A stretch of DNA of 64,000 bases from an uncultured Salinisphaerales bacterium (GTDB lineage Bacteria; Pseudomonadota; Gammaproteobacteria; Nevskiales; CAJXLF01): assembly GCA_913055805.1 (NCBI GenBank), contig CAJXLF010000002.1, forward strand, positions 248,001 to 312,000, read 5' to 3'. How positions within the stretch are numbered: position 1 is the stretch's first letter; each line of letters starts with the position of its first letter. Under the pieces are notes generated by a model that had not been told where the DNA came from, searched no databases, and was given only the letters and a program-made list of their open reading frames with translations. The position numbers were made by a program, and so were the translations under genes. Positions 41,114 to 49,072 of the stretch are shown here, one piece after another.

Positions 41114-41708
41114 ACCCGGCGAGAATATCGACAAGGAATCCGCCATCCGCTGGCAGATGCCCAACCTCAATGGCGTGGCGGGCAATCAGGGTGCCGGTTC
41201 CCTGCATACCGCACAGGAACTGGACAGTATTTCCGCGACTGCCCGCGAGGAAGGTTTCAACCAGGGATACCAGGAAGGCAAGGCCGCTGGCCTGGCCCAT
41301 GCCGATGTACTTATTACCCGTATGCAGGGCGTGCTTGAAAACATGGGCCGCCCGCTGCATGCACTGGATGAGGAAATCCAGCACGAATTGCTGCAACTGT
41401 GCCTGCAGCTGTGCGAGCGCATTCTGCGCAAGGCCCTGCCGCAGGAACCCGAAGCCCTGGCAGGCTTTATTCGCGAGGGCATAGAACTGCTGCAACCCAC
41501 CGACCGCGTGGTCAGCATTTATCTCTGCCCGGACGATGCCACGGCCCTGACTGAAATGCTGGGCAATAACGGCGAAGGCTGGCGCGTGCTGCACGACCGT
41601 GTGCTGCGCCCCGGCGATGTCCGTATCCAGACCGACAGCGGCGCCCTGGACGGCACCCTGCAGGCGCGTCTGGAAGCCATGCTCAACGACCTGATGGAAG
41701 GCAACTGA
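41106..41708 (+). CDS. fliH: Flagellar export apparatus stator protein FliH
   Basis: Regulator of the FliI ATPase, 200 residues. The N-terminus carries IRWQMPNL; the middle holds the GFNQGYQEGKAAGLAHADVL stretch with GxxxG-like spacing, and the C-terminal V-ATPase-E-like domain contains EEIQHELLQLCLQLCERILR and LRPGDVRIQTDSGALDGTLQ. It overlaps fliG by 8 nt and ends 1 nt before fliI. Confidence 0.93.
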   Translation: MSRPGENIDKESAIRWQMPNLNGVAGNQGAGSLHTAQELDSISATAREEGFNQGYQEGKAAGLAHADVLITRMQGVLENMGRPLHALDEEIQHELLQLCLQLCERILRKALPQEPEALAGFIREGIELLQPTDRVVSIYLCPDDATALTEMLGNNGEGWRVLHDRVLRPGDVRIQTDSGALDGTLQARLEAMLNDLMEGN

Positions 41709-41709
41709 T

Positions 41710-43140
41710 ATGCCTCAGGCCGCCGCCGCACGCCCCGCCTGGCAACAAGCCCGTGATCAACGGCTGCTGCAACGCCTGCACGGCATGAGCGAGCGCCTGC
41801 CCCGTACCCGTGACTACCAGGTCGAAGGCCTGCTCAAGCGTGTAGTGGGCCTCACACTGGAAGCCAGCGGCTGCCATATACCCATTGGCGGCCGCTGCGC
41901 GGTGGAAACCGCCCATGGCGGTGAACTGGAAGCAGAGGTGGTCGGTTTTGCCGGCGACCGCAGCTATCTGATGGCCACCGGCGACATGCGCGGCCTGCTG
42001 CCGAATCTGCGGGTACGCCCGCTGTCGGAAGGCCTGCAGGTGCCCGTCGGCGACGCCCTGCTGGGCCGCGTGATTGACGATGAGGGCCGCCCGCTGGACA
42101 GCAAGCAGCCCCTGCGACTGACTGATCGCGTACCCCTGATTGCCGCCCCCCTGAATCCCATGGAACGCGCCGCCATCACCGAACCCCTGGACGTGGGTGT
42201 GCGCGCCATCAATTCCCTGCTTACCGTGGGCCGCGGCCAGCGCATCGGTCTGTTTGCCGGTTCCGGTGTAGGCAAAAGCACCCTGCTGGGCATGATGACC
42301 CGCTATACCTCGGCGGAAGTCATCGTGGTCGGCCTGATCGGTGAACGCGGCCGTGAAGTGCGTGACTTCATTGAACGTACGCTCGGCGCCGAAGGCATGC
42401 GCCGCGCCGTGGTGGTCGCCGCCCCGGCCGACCGTCCGCCGCTGGCGCGCATTCATGCCGCCTGGCGCGCCACCGCAATCGCCGAATATTTCCGCGATCG
42501 CGGCCGCCAGGTATTGCTGCTGATGGATTCACTGACCCGTTTTGCCCATGCGCAGCGTGAAATCGGCCTGGCCGTGGGCGAACCGCCGGCCACCCGCGGC
42601 TACACCCCATCCGTATTCGCCCGTCTGCCACAGCTGATTGAACGCGCCGGCAATGGCAAGGACAACGGCGGTTCGATCACCGGTTTCTACACCGTACTGG
42701 TGGAAGGCGATGACAACCAGGAACCCATAGCCGATGCCTCACGCGCGATTCTGGATGGCCATATTGTGCTGTCCCGCGATATTGCCGAGTCCGGCATGTA
42801 TCCGGCCATTGACGTAGAAGCCTCTGTCAGCCGCGTGGCCAAGGACATTATTTCGACCGAACACCATCAATGGAGCCAGGTCATGCGCAGTCTGCTGGGT
42901 GCGCATCGCAGCCATCGCGACCTGATCAGCATCGGCGCCTACCAGTCGGGCAGCAATCCAACCGTCGATACTGCCATTGCCCTTTGGCCACGTATCGAAG
43001 CCCTGCTGAAACAGGACATCCATGAGGCTGCCGACTATGCCGGCAGCATCAACAAACTGGGCCAACTGATTCGCGCCGCCAAAAAACCCGATGCCCAGGC
43101 ACAGACCGTACCGGGCATGGCTGAGGAGAGCAGATCATGA
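41710..43140 (+). CDS. fliI: Flagellum-specific ATP synthase FliI
   Basis: Export ATPase of 476 residues related to F1-beta. Walker A AGSGVGKS is at about 183-190. Further conserved parts are RGREVRDFIERTLG, VLLLMDSLTRFAHAQREIGL (Walker B) and EPPATRGYTPSVFARLPQL. With FliH and FliJ it delivers substrates to the FlhA/FlhB gate. The stop overlaps the fliJ ATG. Confidence 0.98.
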   Translation: MPQAAAARPAWQQARDQRLLQRLHGMSERLPRTRDYQVEGLLKRVVGLTLEASGCHIPIGGRCAVETAHGGELEAEVVGFAGDRSYLMATGDMRGLLPNLRVRPLSEGLQVPVGDALLGRVIDDEGRPLDSKQPLRLTDRVPLIAAPLNPMERAAITEPLDVGVRAINSLLTVGRGQRIGLFAGSGVGKSTLLGMMTRYTSAEVIVVGLIGERGREVRDFIERTLGAEGMRRAVVVAAPADRPPLARIHAAWRATAIAEYFRDRGRQVLLLMDSLTRFAHAQREIGLAVGEPPATRGYTPSVFARLPQLIERAGNGKDNGGSITGFYTVLVEGDDNQEPIADASRAILDGHIVLSRDIAESGMYPAIDVEASVSRVAKDIISTEHHQWSQVMRSLLGAHRSHRDLISIGAYQSGSNPTVDTAIALWPRIEALLKQDIHEAADYAGSINKLGQLIRAAKKPDAQAQTVPGMAEESRS

Positions 43141-43607
43141 AATTCAACAGTTACCAGGAACCCGGCGCGCGCTACAGCACGCTGCTGATGCGAGCCAAAC
43201 TGGTCGAACAGAAGGCCCTGCAGCAACTGTCCGACGCCCGTGACCGTGTTGACCTGGAGAGTGAAAAACTTCATCAACTTCAAAGTTATACACACACAAA
43301 CCAGACGCCGGCCGCGAACCATATCAACGGCGCCCGCGCCAGCACGCTGGCCAACCGCCATGCCTTCATGTGCCGCCTGCAGCAGGCCATTCACATGCAG
43401 CAGCAGCAAATCAACAAGCTGCGACAACGGGCTGAGCAGGCGCGTCAGTCCTGGATCATGGCCAACAGCGAAACGCGGCGCTACGAACAACTGATTGAAA
43501 ATGAAAGGCAGCGGGCACGCCGTCAGGCGGCTCATCGCGAACAGAAAGAACTGGACGAAATCGCCCAGCAGGCACACCGCATTCTGCATCACGGCAACGG
43601 AGGCTGA
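43137..43607 (+). CDS. fliJ: Flagellar export chaperone FliJ
   Basis: Coiled-coil protein of 156 residues that docks on the FliI ring and escorts chaperones. The whole chain is predicted helical (AKLVEQKALQQLSDARDRVD, LESEKLHQLQSY, QAIHMQQQQINKLRQRAEQA, RRQAAHREQKELDEIAQQAH). Primary sequence in the family is variable; position between fliI and fliK and the coiled-coil pattern are the main evidence. It overlaps fliI by 4 nt (ATGA). Confidence 0.9.
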   Translation: MKFNSYQEPGARYSTLLMRAKLVEQKALQQLSDARDRVDLESEKLHQLQSYTHTNQTPAANHINGARASTLANRHAFMCRLQQAIHMQQQQINKLRQRAEQARQSWIMANSETRRYEQLIENERQRARRQAAHREQKELDEIAQQAHRILHHGNGG

Positions 43608-43610
43608 TCC

Positions 43611-44747
43611 ATGCCCAGCGCCACTCCCCCGGTACAGGCAACCAACCCGGCCAGTTCAGCAACAGGCGCCCAGCGATCGGCAAACCCCGAAGTCGCGGGT
43701 ATCCCCGGCCTGTTTGCCCGTATCGCCGGACAAATGCAGGAAGAAGCCGGCGCCGAGTTGCCGGCCGAGAGTGAGGCGCTTGCCACCGAAGTCAGCGAAG
43801 AACTCGCCCAGAGCCTGGGGCAGAAGGACAGCGCAGCCGGCGCAGATACCCTGACCGGGCAGCCGCTAACAGAAAACACCGACCTTGCGGAAGAGACAGA
43901 AACAGCACAAGGCATCCACCACGCATTACATGTGTTAAGCCAATTACGGGAGGCCCGCACACAGATGGCGAACAGCCAGGGTAATGCCGATCCGCTGGCC
44001 ACCGCCCTGCAGGCAGTCGGCCGGGCGGCGGAAGCCAGGCCCGCAACCGGCGGCAATACCCAGCCCCTGAACACAACGGCACAGACGCAACAGGCCCAGA
44101 CCCAGGGCAACCTGCCCACTTTGAATCCCCAGCTTGAAGCATTGAAATCCGCTCAGACCGGCCAGGGCGGGAATATCACTCTTGCGGCCCGTTTTGAGGG
44201 GCTCAAGCCCCTGGAGTCGCTACAGCCTTCCACGGTCGCCAGTGGCCAGCATGCTGCATTGCTGCATCAACCCAGCGCGCCCCGTGGCGAGGCTGTACAG
44301 AACATTCCCCGCTTTGACGTGCCCGGCAATATCCAGCAGCCGGCCTGGCAACAGGCTCTGAGCGAGCGTGTCGTCATGCTCGGCCGCCAGGATATCAAGC
44401 AGGCCGAACTGCATCTTCACCCGGCTGAACTGGGCCCGGTCAATATACGCATTGAAACGGCCCGTGATCAGGCCGCCATACAGTTTGCCGCGGTCAATGC
44501 GGATACGCGCGAGGCCCTGGAAGCCGCGTTGCCCCGCCTGCGGGAATACTTCAATCAGCAGGGCATGAATCTGGTGCGCGCGGACATACAGCATCATTTC
44601 GGTGGACAGGGTCAGGATCCGAATCAATCCGGCGGCTCACTGTTTGCCCCGCAAACCTCCGTATCCACGGCAGAAGTTCAGGAATCCCTGCCGCAGACGA
44701 CTGCCCGCGCCCCGAGCAGCGACAGCCTGCTGGATCTCTATGCCTGA
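43611..44747 (+). CDS. fliK: Flagellar hook-length control protein FliK
   Basis: Molecular ruler of 378 residues, secreted during hook growth and triggering the FlhB specificity switch. The N-terminal ~240 residues are Ala/Gln/Thr-rich and low in complexity, as usual. The C-terminal Flg_hook domain has RVVMLGRQDIKQAELHLHPA, ELGPVNIRIE and LPRLREYFNQQGMNLVRADI. A dyad CGTCAAAG/CTTTGACG (44754-44761/44773-44780) without a T-run follows the stop. Confidence 0.93.
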   Translation: MPSATPPVQATNPASSATGAQRSANPEVAGIPGLFARIAGQMQEEAGAELPAESEALATEVSEELAQSLGQKDSAAGADTLTGQPLTENTDLAEETETAQGIHHALHVLSQLREARTQMANSQGNADPLATALQAVGRAAEARPATGGNTQPLNTTAQTQQAQTQGNLPTLNPQLEALKSAQTGQGGNITLAARFEGLKPLESLQPSTVASGQHAALLHQPSAPRGEAVQNIPRFDVPGNIQQPAWQQALSERVVMLGRQDIKQAELHLHPAELGPVNIRIETARDQAAIQFAAVNADTREALEAALPRLREYFNQQGMNLVRADIQHHFGGQGQDPNQSGGSLFAPQTSVSTAEVQESLPQTTARAPSSDSLLDLYA

Positions 44748-44884
44748 AACGGGCGTCAAAGTCCTGACAGCGCTTTGACGGCAGGCTCGCCAATCTTCCG
44801 TCAATACTCTGTCGGGCTGTTTCCCGATCAGTCGCAATCTTAATATTTATCTTTAATTACAGTTAGTTAAAAGCACTGACTCTG

Positions 44885-44900
44885 TGGCACGGGCCTTGCA
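44885..44900 (+). promoter_or_regulatory. Sigma-54 promoter of the fliL operon
   Basis: TGGCACGGGCCTTGCA matches the consensus TGGCACG-N4-TTGCA at every defined base. It lies 37 nt before the fliL GTG and is preceded by an AT-rich stretch (about 44837-44875) that could bend or bind IHF, though no clean IHF site is seen. Confidence 0.93.
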
Positions 44901-44936
44901 CCCCGGAGGGAGCATTAACCCGAGCGGAGACAATCA

Positions 44937-45470
44937 GTGGCTGAATCGACAACTGCCAATGCCGAAGACCTCGATGTCGAGGCACAGGCCGAAGGCAACG
45001 AGGTACAGGAAACCGGAAAAGGCAGCCGTAAATGGCTGTGGATATTCCTGCTGTTGATCGTATTTGCCGGAGGCGGTGCCGCCGGCTGGTTCTTCTTCCT
45101 CAAGCCCGCGCCTGCCGTGGAAGGCGAAATCGCCGAACCGGTGGTCAGCAGCAAACCGCATTACCTGGAGCTGGACCCGGGCTTTGTCGTCAATCTCGAT
45201 GACCCGGATCTGATGCGCTATCTGCAGCTCAACGTCCAGATCATGGCGCATGACAGCCAGGCGCTGGCCGAAGTTGAAACCTACATGCCGGAAATCCGCA
45301 ACCGGCTGCTGTTGCTGTTTGCCCAGCAAAAATTCGCCCAGTTGATTCCCCGCAGCGGCAAGGAAAACCTGCAAGCGGCTGCACGCGACGAAATCAACGC
45401 CGTGCTGAAGGCGCACAGTGTCCAGACATCCATCGAAGCCGTGCTTTTCACCAGCTTCGTGATGCAGTGA
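44937..45470 (+). CDS. fliL: Flagellar basal-body-associated protein FliL
   Basis: Inner-membrane stator-associated protein of 177 residues starting with GTG. An acidic N-terminus precedes one TM helix at about 36-57 (WLWIFLLLIVFAGGGAAGWF). The periplasmic domain shows YLELDPGFVVNLDDPDLMRY, LQLNVQIMAHD and the C-terminal ARDEINAVLKAH with VLFTSFVMQ. It is first in the fliLMNOPQR-flhB unit, directly behind a perfect sigma-54 site. Confidence 0.95.
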   Translation: MAESTTANAEDLDVEAQAEGNEVQETGKGSRKWLWIFLLLIVFAGGGAAGWFFFLKPAPAVEGEIAEPVVSSKPHYLELDPGFVVNLDDPDLMRYLQLNVQIMAHDSQALAEVETYMPEIRNRLLLLFAQQKFAQLIPRSGKENLQAAARDEINAVLKAHSVQTSIEAVLFTSFVMQ

Positions 45471-45477
45471 GTCAGTC

Positions 45478-46479
45478 ATGAGTAACGCTGATCTGCTTTC
45501 CCAGGACGAAATCGACGCACTGCTCGATGGTGTCGATAGCGGCGCCGTTGAGACAGAGGAACACGAGGCTGATCCGGGCGAGGTCAAATCCTTCGACTTT
45601 GCCTCCCAGGACCGCATTGTGCGCGGCCGCCTGCCGACTCTGGAGATGATCAACGAGCGTTTTGCCCGCCTCTACCGCATCAGCCTGTTCAACATGCTGC
45701 GCCGTTCGGCCGACCTCACGGTGAAGGGTGTGGAGATGCTCAAGTTTTCGGACTACATGCACACCATGTACGTCCCTACAAGCTTGAATCTTTATAAAAT
45801 CAAGCCATTAAGAGGAACTGCTCTAGTTATTTTTGAACCCCGCCTGGTATTCACCGTGGTGGATAACTTCTTTGGTGGCGACGGCCGTTTCCCGGCCAAG
45901 ATCGAGGGCCGCGAATTCACCCCGACCGAACTGCGTGTGATCCAGATGATGCTGCAGCAGTGCTTCAAGGATATGCAGGAAGCCTGGCAGGCCGTCATGC
46001 CACTGGAATTCGAGTTCATCAACCACGAGGTCAATCCTCATTTTGCCAACATCGTGTCGCCCTCCGAGCACGTGGTGGTCTCGCGTTTCGGCATTGAGCT
46101 GGAAGGTGGTAGTGGCGATCTGCATATCACCATGCCCTATTCCATGATCGAGCCGATCCGGGACCAGCTGGATGCCGGGGTGCAGTCCGACCGCATGGAT
46201 CGCGACGAGCACTGGACCATGGCCCTGCGTGAGCAGATTCAGGACGCCCAGGTGGAACTCAGTTCCCAGTTGTCCACAGCGGAGATCCCGCTGCGCAATC
46301 TTTCCAAGCTTAAGGCCGGCGACATCATCCCCATCGATATCCCCAAGGCGGTTGATCTCTGCGTGGAGCAGATACCGGTTTTCCGTGGTCGTGTAGGCGT
46401 TTTCGAAGGCCACAACGCGATCAAGATCACTGAAGTCATCCGTCGTAACAACCCTGGCAAACGCCAGAGCAAGCCATGA
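45478..46479 (+). CDS. fliM: Flagellar motor switch protein FliM
   Basis: Switch protein of 333 residues that binds phospho-CheY. The N-terminal CheY-binding peptide LLSQDEIDALLDGVD is at 5-19. The middle domain begins YDFASQD-like (FDFASQDRIVRGRLPTLEMI), and the C-terminal SpoA domain has VELSSQLSTAEIPLRNLSKL and GHNAIKITEVI. Codons ~101-121 (45778-45840) switch to AT-rich, rarely used codons while the protein stays conserved (SLNLYKIKPLRGTALVIFEP); see findings. It is 7 nt behind fliL. Confidence 0.97.
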   Translation: MSNADLLSQDEIDALLDGVDSGAVETEEHEADPGEVKSFDFASQDRIVRGRLPTLEMINERFARLYRISLFNMLRRSADLTVKGVEMLKFSDYMHTMYVPTSLNLYKIKPLRGTALVIFEPRLVFTVVDNFFGGDGRFPAKIEGREFTPTELRVIQMMLQQCFKDMQEAWQAVMPLEFEFINHEVNPHFANIVSPSEHVVVSRFGIELEGGSGDLHITMPYSMIEPIRDQLDAGVQSDRMDRDEHWTMALREQIQDAQVELSSQLSTAEIPLRNLSKLKAGDIIPIDIPKAVDLCVEQIPVFRGRVGVFEGHNAIKITEVIRRNNPGKRQSKP

Positions 46480-46487
46480 GGTAAGCC

Positions 46488-46904
46488 ATGAATACTGCCG
46501 AAGAAAACCCTCAGCAGGAAACCCCGACCAAGGGCGCCGAAGCCAAGGCAGCCGCAGCGGAACCTGCCACTTTCGAATCATTGAAGGAAGACCAGGGCAA
46601 TGCCGCTGCACCGGCGACCACGCCGGCCGACAACGCCCCGAACGATGTCAATCTCGATGTGATTCTGGACGTCTCGGTCACCCTGTCGATGGAACTGGGG
46701 CGGGCCCGCGTGCCCATCCGCAATCTGCTGCAGCTCAACCAGGGCTCGGTGGTGGAACTGGAGCGCATGGCCGGCGAGCCCCTGGATGTCTATGTCAATA
46801 ACACGCTGATCGCCCATGGCGAAGTCGTGGTGGTCAACGACCGCTTCGGTGTGCGCCTGACCGACGTGGTCAGCCCGGCTGAACGTATCCGGCGCCTGAA
46901 ATAA
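46488..46904 (+). CDS. fliN: Flagellar motor switch protein FliN
   Basis: C-ring protein of 138 residues. The N-terminal ~55 residues are Ala/Glu/Pro-rich. The SpoA domain (~58-138) is canonical: NLDVILDVSVTLSMELGRAR, IRNLLQLNQGSVVELERMAG, PLDVYVNNTLIAHGEVVVVN and GVRLTDVVSPAERIRRL. With FliM it forms the lower C-ring and docks FliH. Confidence 0.97.
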   Translation: MNTAEENPQQETPTKGAEAKAAAAEPATFESLKEDQGNAAAPATTPADNAPNDVNLDVILDVSVTLSMELGRARVPIRNLLQLNQGSVVELERMAGEPLDVYVNNTLIAHGEVVVVNDRFGVRLTDVVSPAERIRRLK

Positions 46905-46925
46905 GGCCCGTCACAGGAGATTGTC

Positions 46926-47228
46926 ATGAGTTCTGCCGTTGCCTTCTCAATGCTCAAGACCCTGGTAGCGCTGGCCGTTGTGCTGGGACTGTTCCTGCTG
47001 TTGGCGCGCTTTCTGCAGCGCATGCAGCACGGTCCCCGCGGCAATCAGGGCCAGATGCAGATGCTGGGCGCCATGCCGGTAGGCAACCGCGAACGCGTCA
47101 TGCTGATCCAGGCCCGTGGCAAGGTCGTCATGATCGGCGTCAGTCCGGGCCGGGTGTACCCCCTGCACGTATTCGACGCCGCCAACGACAGCTTCTCCAA
47201 CGCCCTCGAACAGGCTGACAAGTCATGA
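46926..47228 (+). CDS. fliO: Flagellar biosynthetic protein FliO
   Basis: Small membrane protein of 100 residues assisting FliP assembly. One TM helix at about 8-28 (LKTLVALAVVLGLFLLLARF) is followed by a cytoplasmic domain with MQMLGAMPVGNRERVMLIQA and GKVVMIGVSPGRVYPLHVF, the FliO core. It is at the short end of the family. It overlaps fliP by 4 nt. Confidence 0.93.
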   Translation: MSSAVAFSMLKTLVALAVVLGLFLLLARFLQRMQHGPRGNQGQMQMLGAMPVGNRERVMLIQARGKVVMIGVSPGRVYPLHVFDAANDSFSNALEQADKS

Positions 47229-47983
47229 AGCGCTGGACCTCACTGGCCGTTACGGCCACGGCATTGCTCTGCCTGCTGGCAGGCGGCGCCGCCTGGGCCG
47301 AACCGGGCGTACCCGCCCTGACCGTGGAACCCAATACCGGCGGCGGCGAAACCTGGAGCCTTTCGCTGCAGGCCCTGCTGCTGATGACCCTGCTGAGCAT
47401 GCTGCCGGCGCTGTTGCTGACCACCACCGCTTTCACCCGCATCATCATCGTGCTCGGCCTGCTGCGCCAGGCACTGGGCACCGGCCAGACCCCCACCAAC
47501 CAGGTACTGGTAGGCCTGGCGCTGTTTTTGACCATGTTCGTCATGATGCCGGTGTTCCAGAAGAGTTATGAAGCCGGCATTGAGCCTTATCTGAATGAGG
47601 AAATGGAGTTTCAGCAGGCCTGGACGGCGGCTTCCCTGCCACTGAAGGAATTCATGCTGTCGCAGACTCGCGACGCCGACCTGCTGATGTTCAGCCAGCT
47701 GTCCGAGTCCGGTCCTTTCGAAAGTACCGCCGATGTGCCTTTCCCGGTACTGGCGGCCGCGTTCCTGACCAGTGAACTGAAAACCGCCTTCCAGATCGGT
47801 TTCCTGCTGTTTGTGCCCTTCGTGGTCATCGACCTGGTGGTTTCCAGCGTGTTGATGTCGATGGGCATGATGATGTTGTCACCCATGCTCATTTCCCTGC
47901 CCTTCAAGATCATGCTGTTTGTGCTGGTCGATGGCTGGGTGCTGGTGATCGGCTCCCTGGCCGGCAGCTTCAGGGGACTGTGA
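47225..47983 (+). CDS. fliP: Flagellar type III export gate protein FliP
   Basis: Export-gate protein of 252 residues. A cleavable signal peptide (~1-26, ending AAWA) precedes SLQALLLMTLLSMLPALLLT, TAFTRIIIVLGLLRQALGTG and QTPTNQVLVGLALFLTMFVM, all near-invariant. The C-terminus FVVIDLVVSSVLMSMGMMML and LPFKIMLFVLVDGW is intact. It forms the central pore with FliQ and FliR. Stop and fliQ start are directly adjacent. Confidence 0.98.
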   Translation: MKRWTSLAVTATALLCLLAGGAAWAEPGVPALTVEPNTGGGETWSLSLQALLLMTLLSMLPALLLTTTAFTRIIIVLGLLRQALGTGQTPTNQVLVGLALFLTMFVMMPVFQKSYEAGIEPYLNEEMEFQQAWTAASLPLKEFMLSQTRDADLLMFSQLSESGPFESTADVPFPVLAAAFLTSELKTAFQIGFLLFVPFVVIDLVVSSVLMSMGMMMLSPMLISLPFKIMLFVLVDGWVLVIGSLAGSFRGL

Positions 47984-48252
47984 TGACGCCGGAAAGCATC
48001 CTCGATCTGGGCCGCGAAGCCCTGTGGGTCGCCGCCCTGATTTCCGCCCCGCTGCTGCTCACGGTACTGCTGGTCGGCGCCATCATCGGCATGCTGCAGG
48101 CCGCCACCCAGATCAACGAAATGACCCTGTCATTCATCCCCAAGCTCATTGCCCTGGCGGGCGTGCTGGTGGCCGCCGGCCCCTGGATGCTGCATTTGCT
48201 GATGGATTTCACCACCCGCCTGTTCGGCAGCATCACCGGCGTTCTCGGGTAA
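47983..48252 (+). CDS. fliQ: Flagellar export gate protein FliQ
   Basis: Export-gate protein of 89 residues with two TM helices. Signature text is LGREALWVAALISAPLLLTV, GAIIGMLQAATQINEMTLSF and IPKLIALAGVLVAAGPWML. The ATG at 47983 shares its A with the fliP stop (TGATG). A GTG at 47980 is in frame but adds only one residue. Confidence 0.97.
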   Translation: MTPESILDLGREALWVAALISAPLLLTVLLVGAIIGMLQAATQINEMTLSFIPKLIALAGVLVAAGPWMLHLLMDFTTRLFGSITGVLG

Positions 48253-48262
48253 GGGCACCATC

Positions 48263-49048
48263 ATGCCCGGCCTGGAATCCGCCGCCGCCGAATGGATCAG
48301 GTTCGCCGAGGGCTTTCTGTGGCCTTTTTTACGTATCGGCGGCCTGTTCATGGCCGCACCGGTGATCAGTTCCCAGTCCACCCCGACCCGGGTGCGGGTA
48401 TTCATGGCTGCCCTGTTTGCCGTGGTGCTGCTGCCCCTGTTACCCGAGGCGCCACAGCTGGAAATACTTTCACCCGCCTGGTTTTTGGGCATCGTTCACG
48501 AAATCCTCATCGGCGTCATGCTCGGCTTCGCCCTGCAGGTGGTATTCGACGCCCTGCTCTACGCCGGCGAACTCTGCGCCCTGAGCATCGGCCTGGGCTT
48601 TGCCCAGCTCACCGATCCCATCCGTGGCGGCAGCACCCAGGTGGTCTCGCAGCTCTTCCTGATCATGGCCACGGTGCTGTTTGTCACCACCAATGCCCAT
48701 CTGGCCCTGATCGAACTGCTGCACAGCAGTTTTCAGACCCTGCCGGTGGCTGGCCAGCACGTCACGGCCACGCGTGCCCATGACCTGGTGATGTTCAGCG
48801 CCGGTTTGCTGGAAAACGGCATCCGCCTGGCGCTGCCGGTGGTCATCGCCCTGCTGCTGGTCAATATGGCCTTCGGCGTGATCAGCCGCGCCTCACCTGC
48901 CCTCAACCTGTTTGCCCTGGGTTTCCCCATCACCCTGCTGTCCGGAATCCTGCTGCTGTGGCTGGTACTGCCGGCGCTGGGCGAACAATTCAGCACTGAC
49001 ACGCTGACCGCGCTGAAATTCCTGCGCGGGCTGATCGGCGCGGAATGA
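48263..49048 (+). CDS. fliR: Flagellar export gate protein FliR
   Basis: Membrane protein of 261 residues with about six TM segments. Conserved stretches are FLRIGGLFMAAPVISSQSTP, RVRVFMAALFAVVLLPLLP, EILIGVMLGFALQVVFDALL, YAGELCALSIGLGFAQLTDP and LLLVNMAFGVISRASPALNL. It completes the FliPQR pore and contacts FlhB, the next gene. Confidence 0.97.
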   Translation: MPGLESAAAEWIRFAEGFLWPFLRIGGLFMAAPVISSQSTPTRVRVFMAALFAVVLLPLLPEAPQLEILSPAWFLGIVHEILIGVMLGFALQVVFDALLYAGELCALSIGLGFAQLTDPIRGGSTQVVSQLFLIMATVLFVTTNAHLALIELLHSSFQTLPVAGQHVTATRAHDLVMFSAGLLENGIRLALPVVIALLLVNMAFGVISRASPALNLFALGFPITLLSGILLLWLVLPALGEQFSTDTLTALKFLRGLIGAE

Positions 49049-49072
49049 TCGGCAAACAATCAGGAGGGCGCC

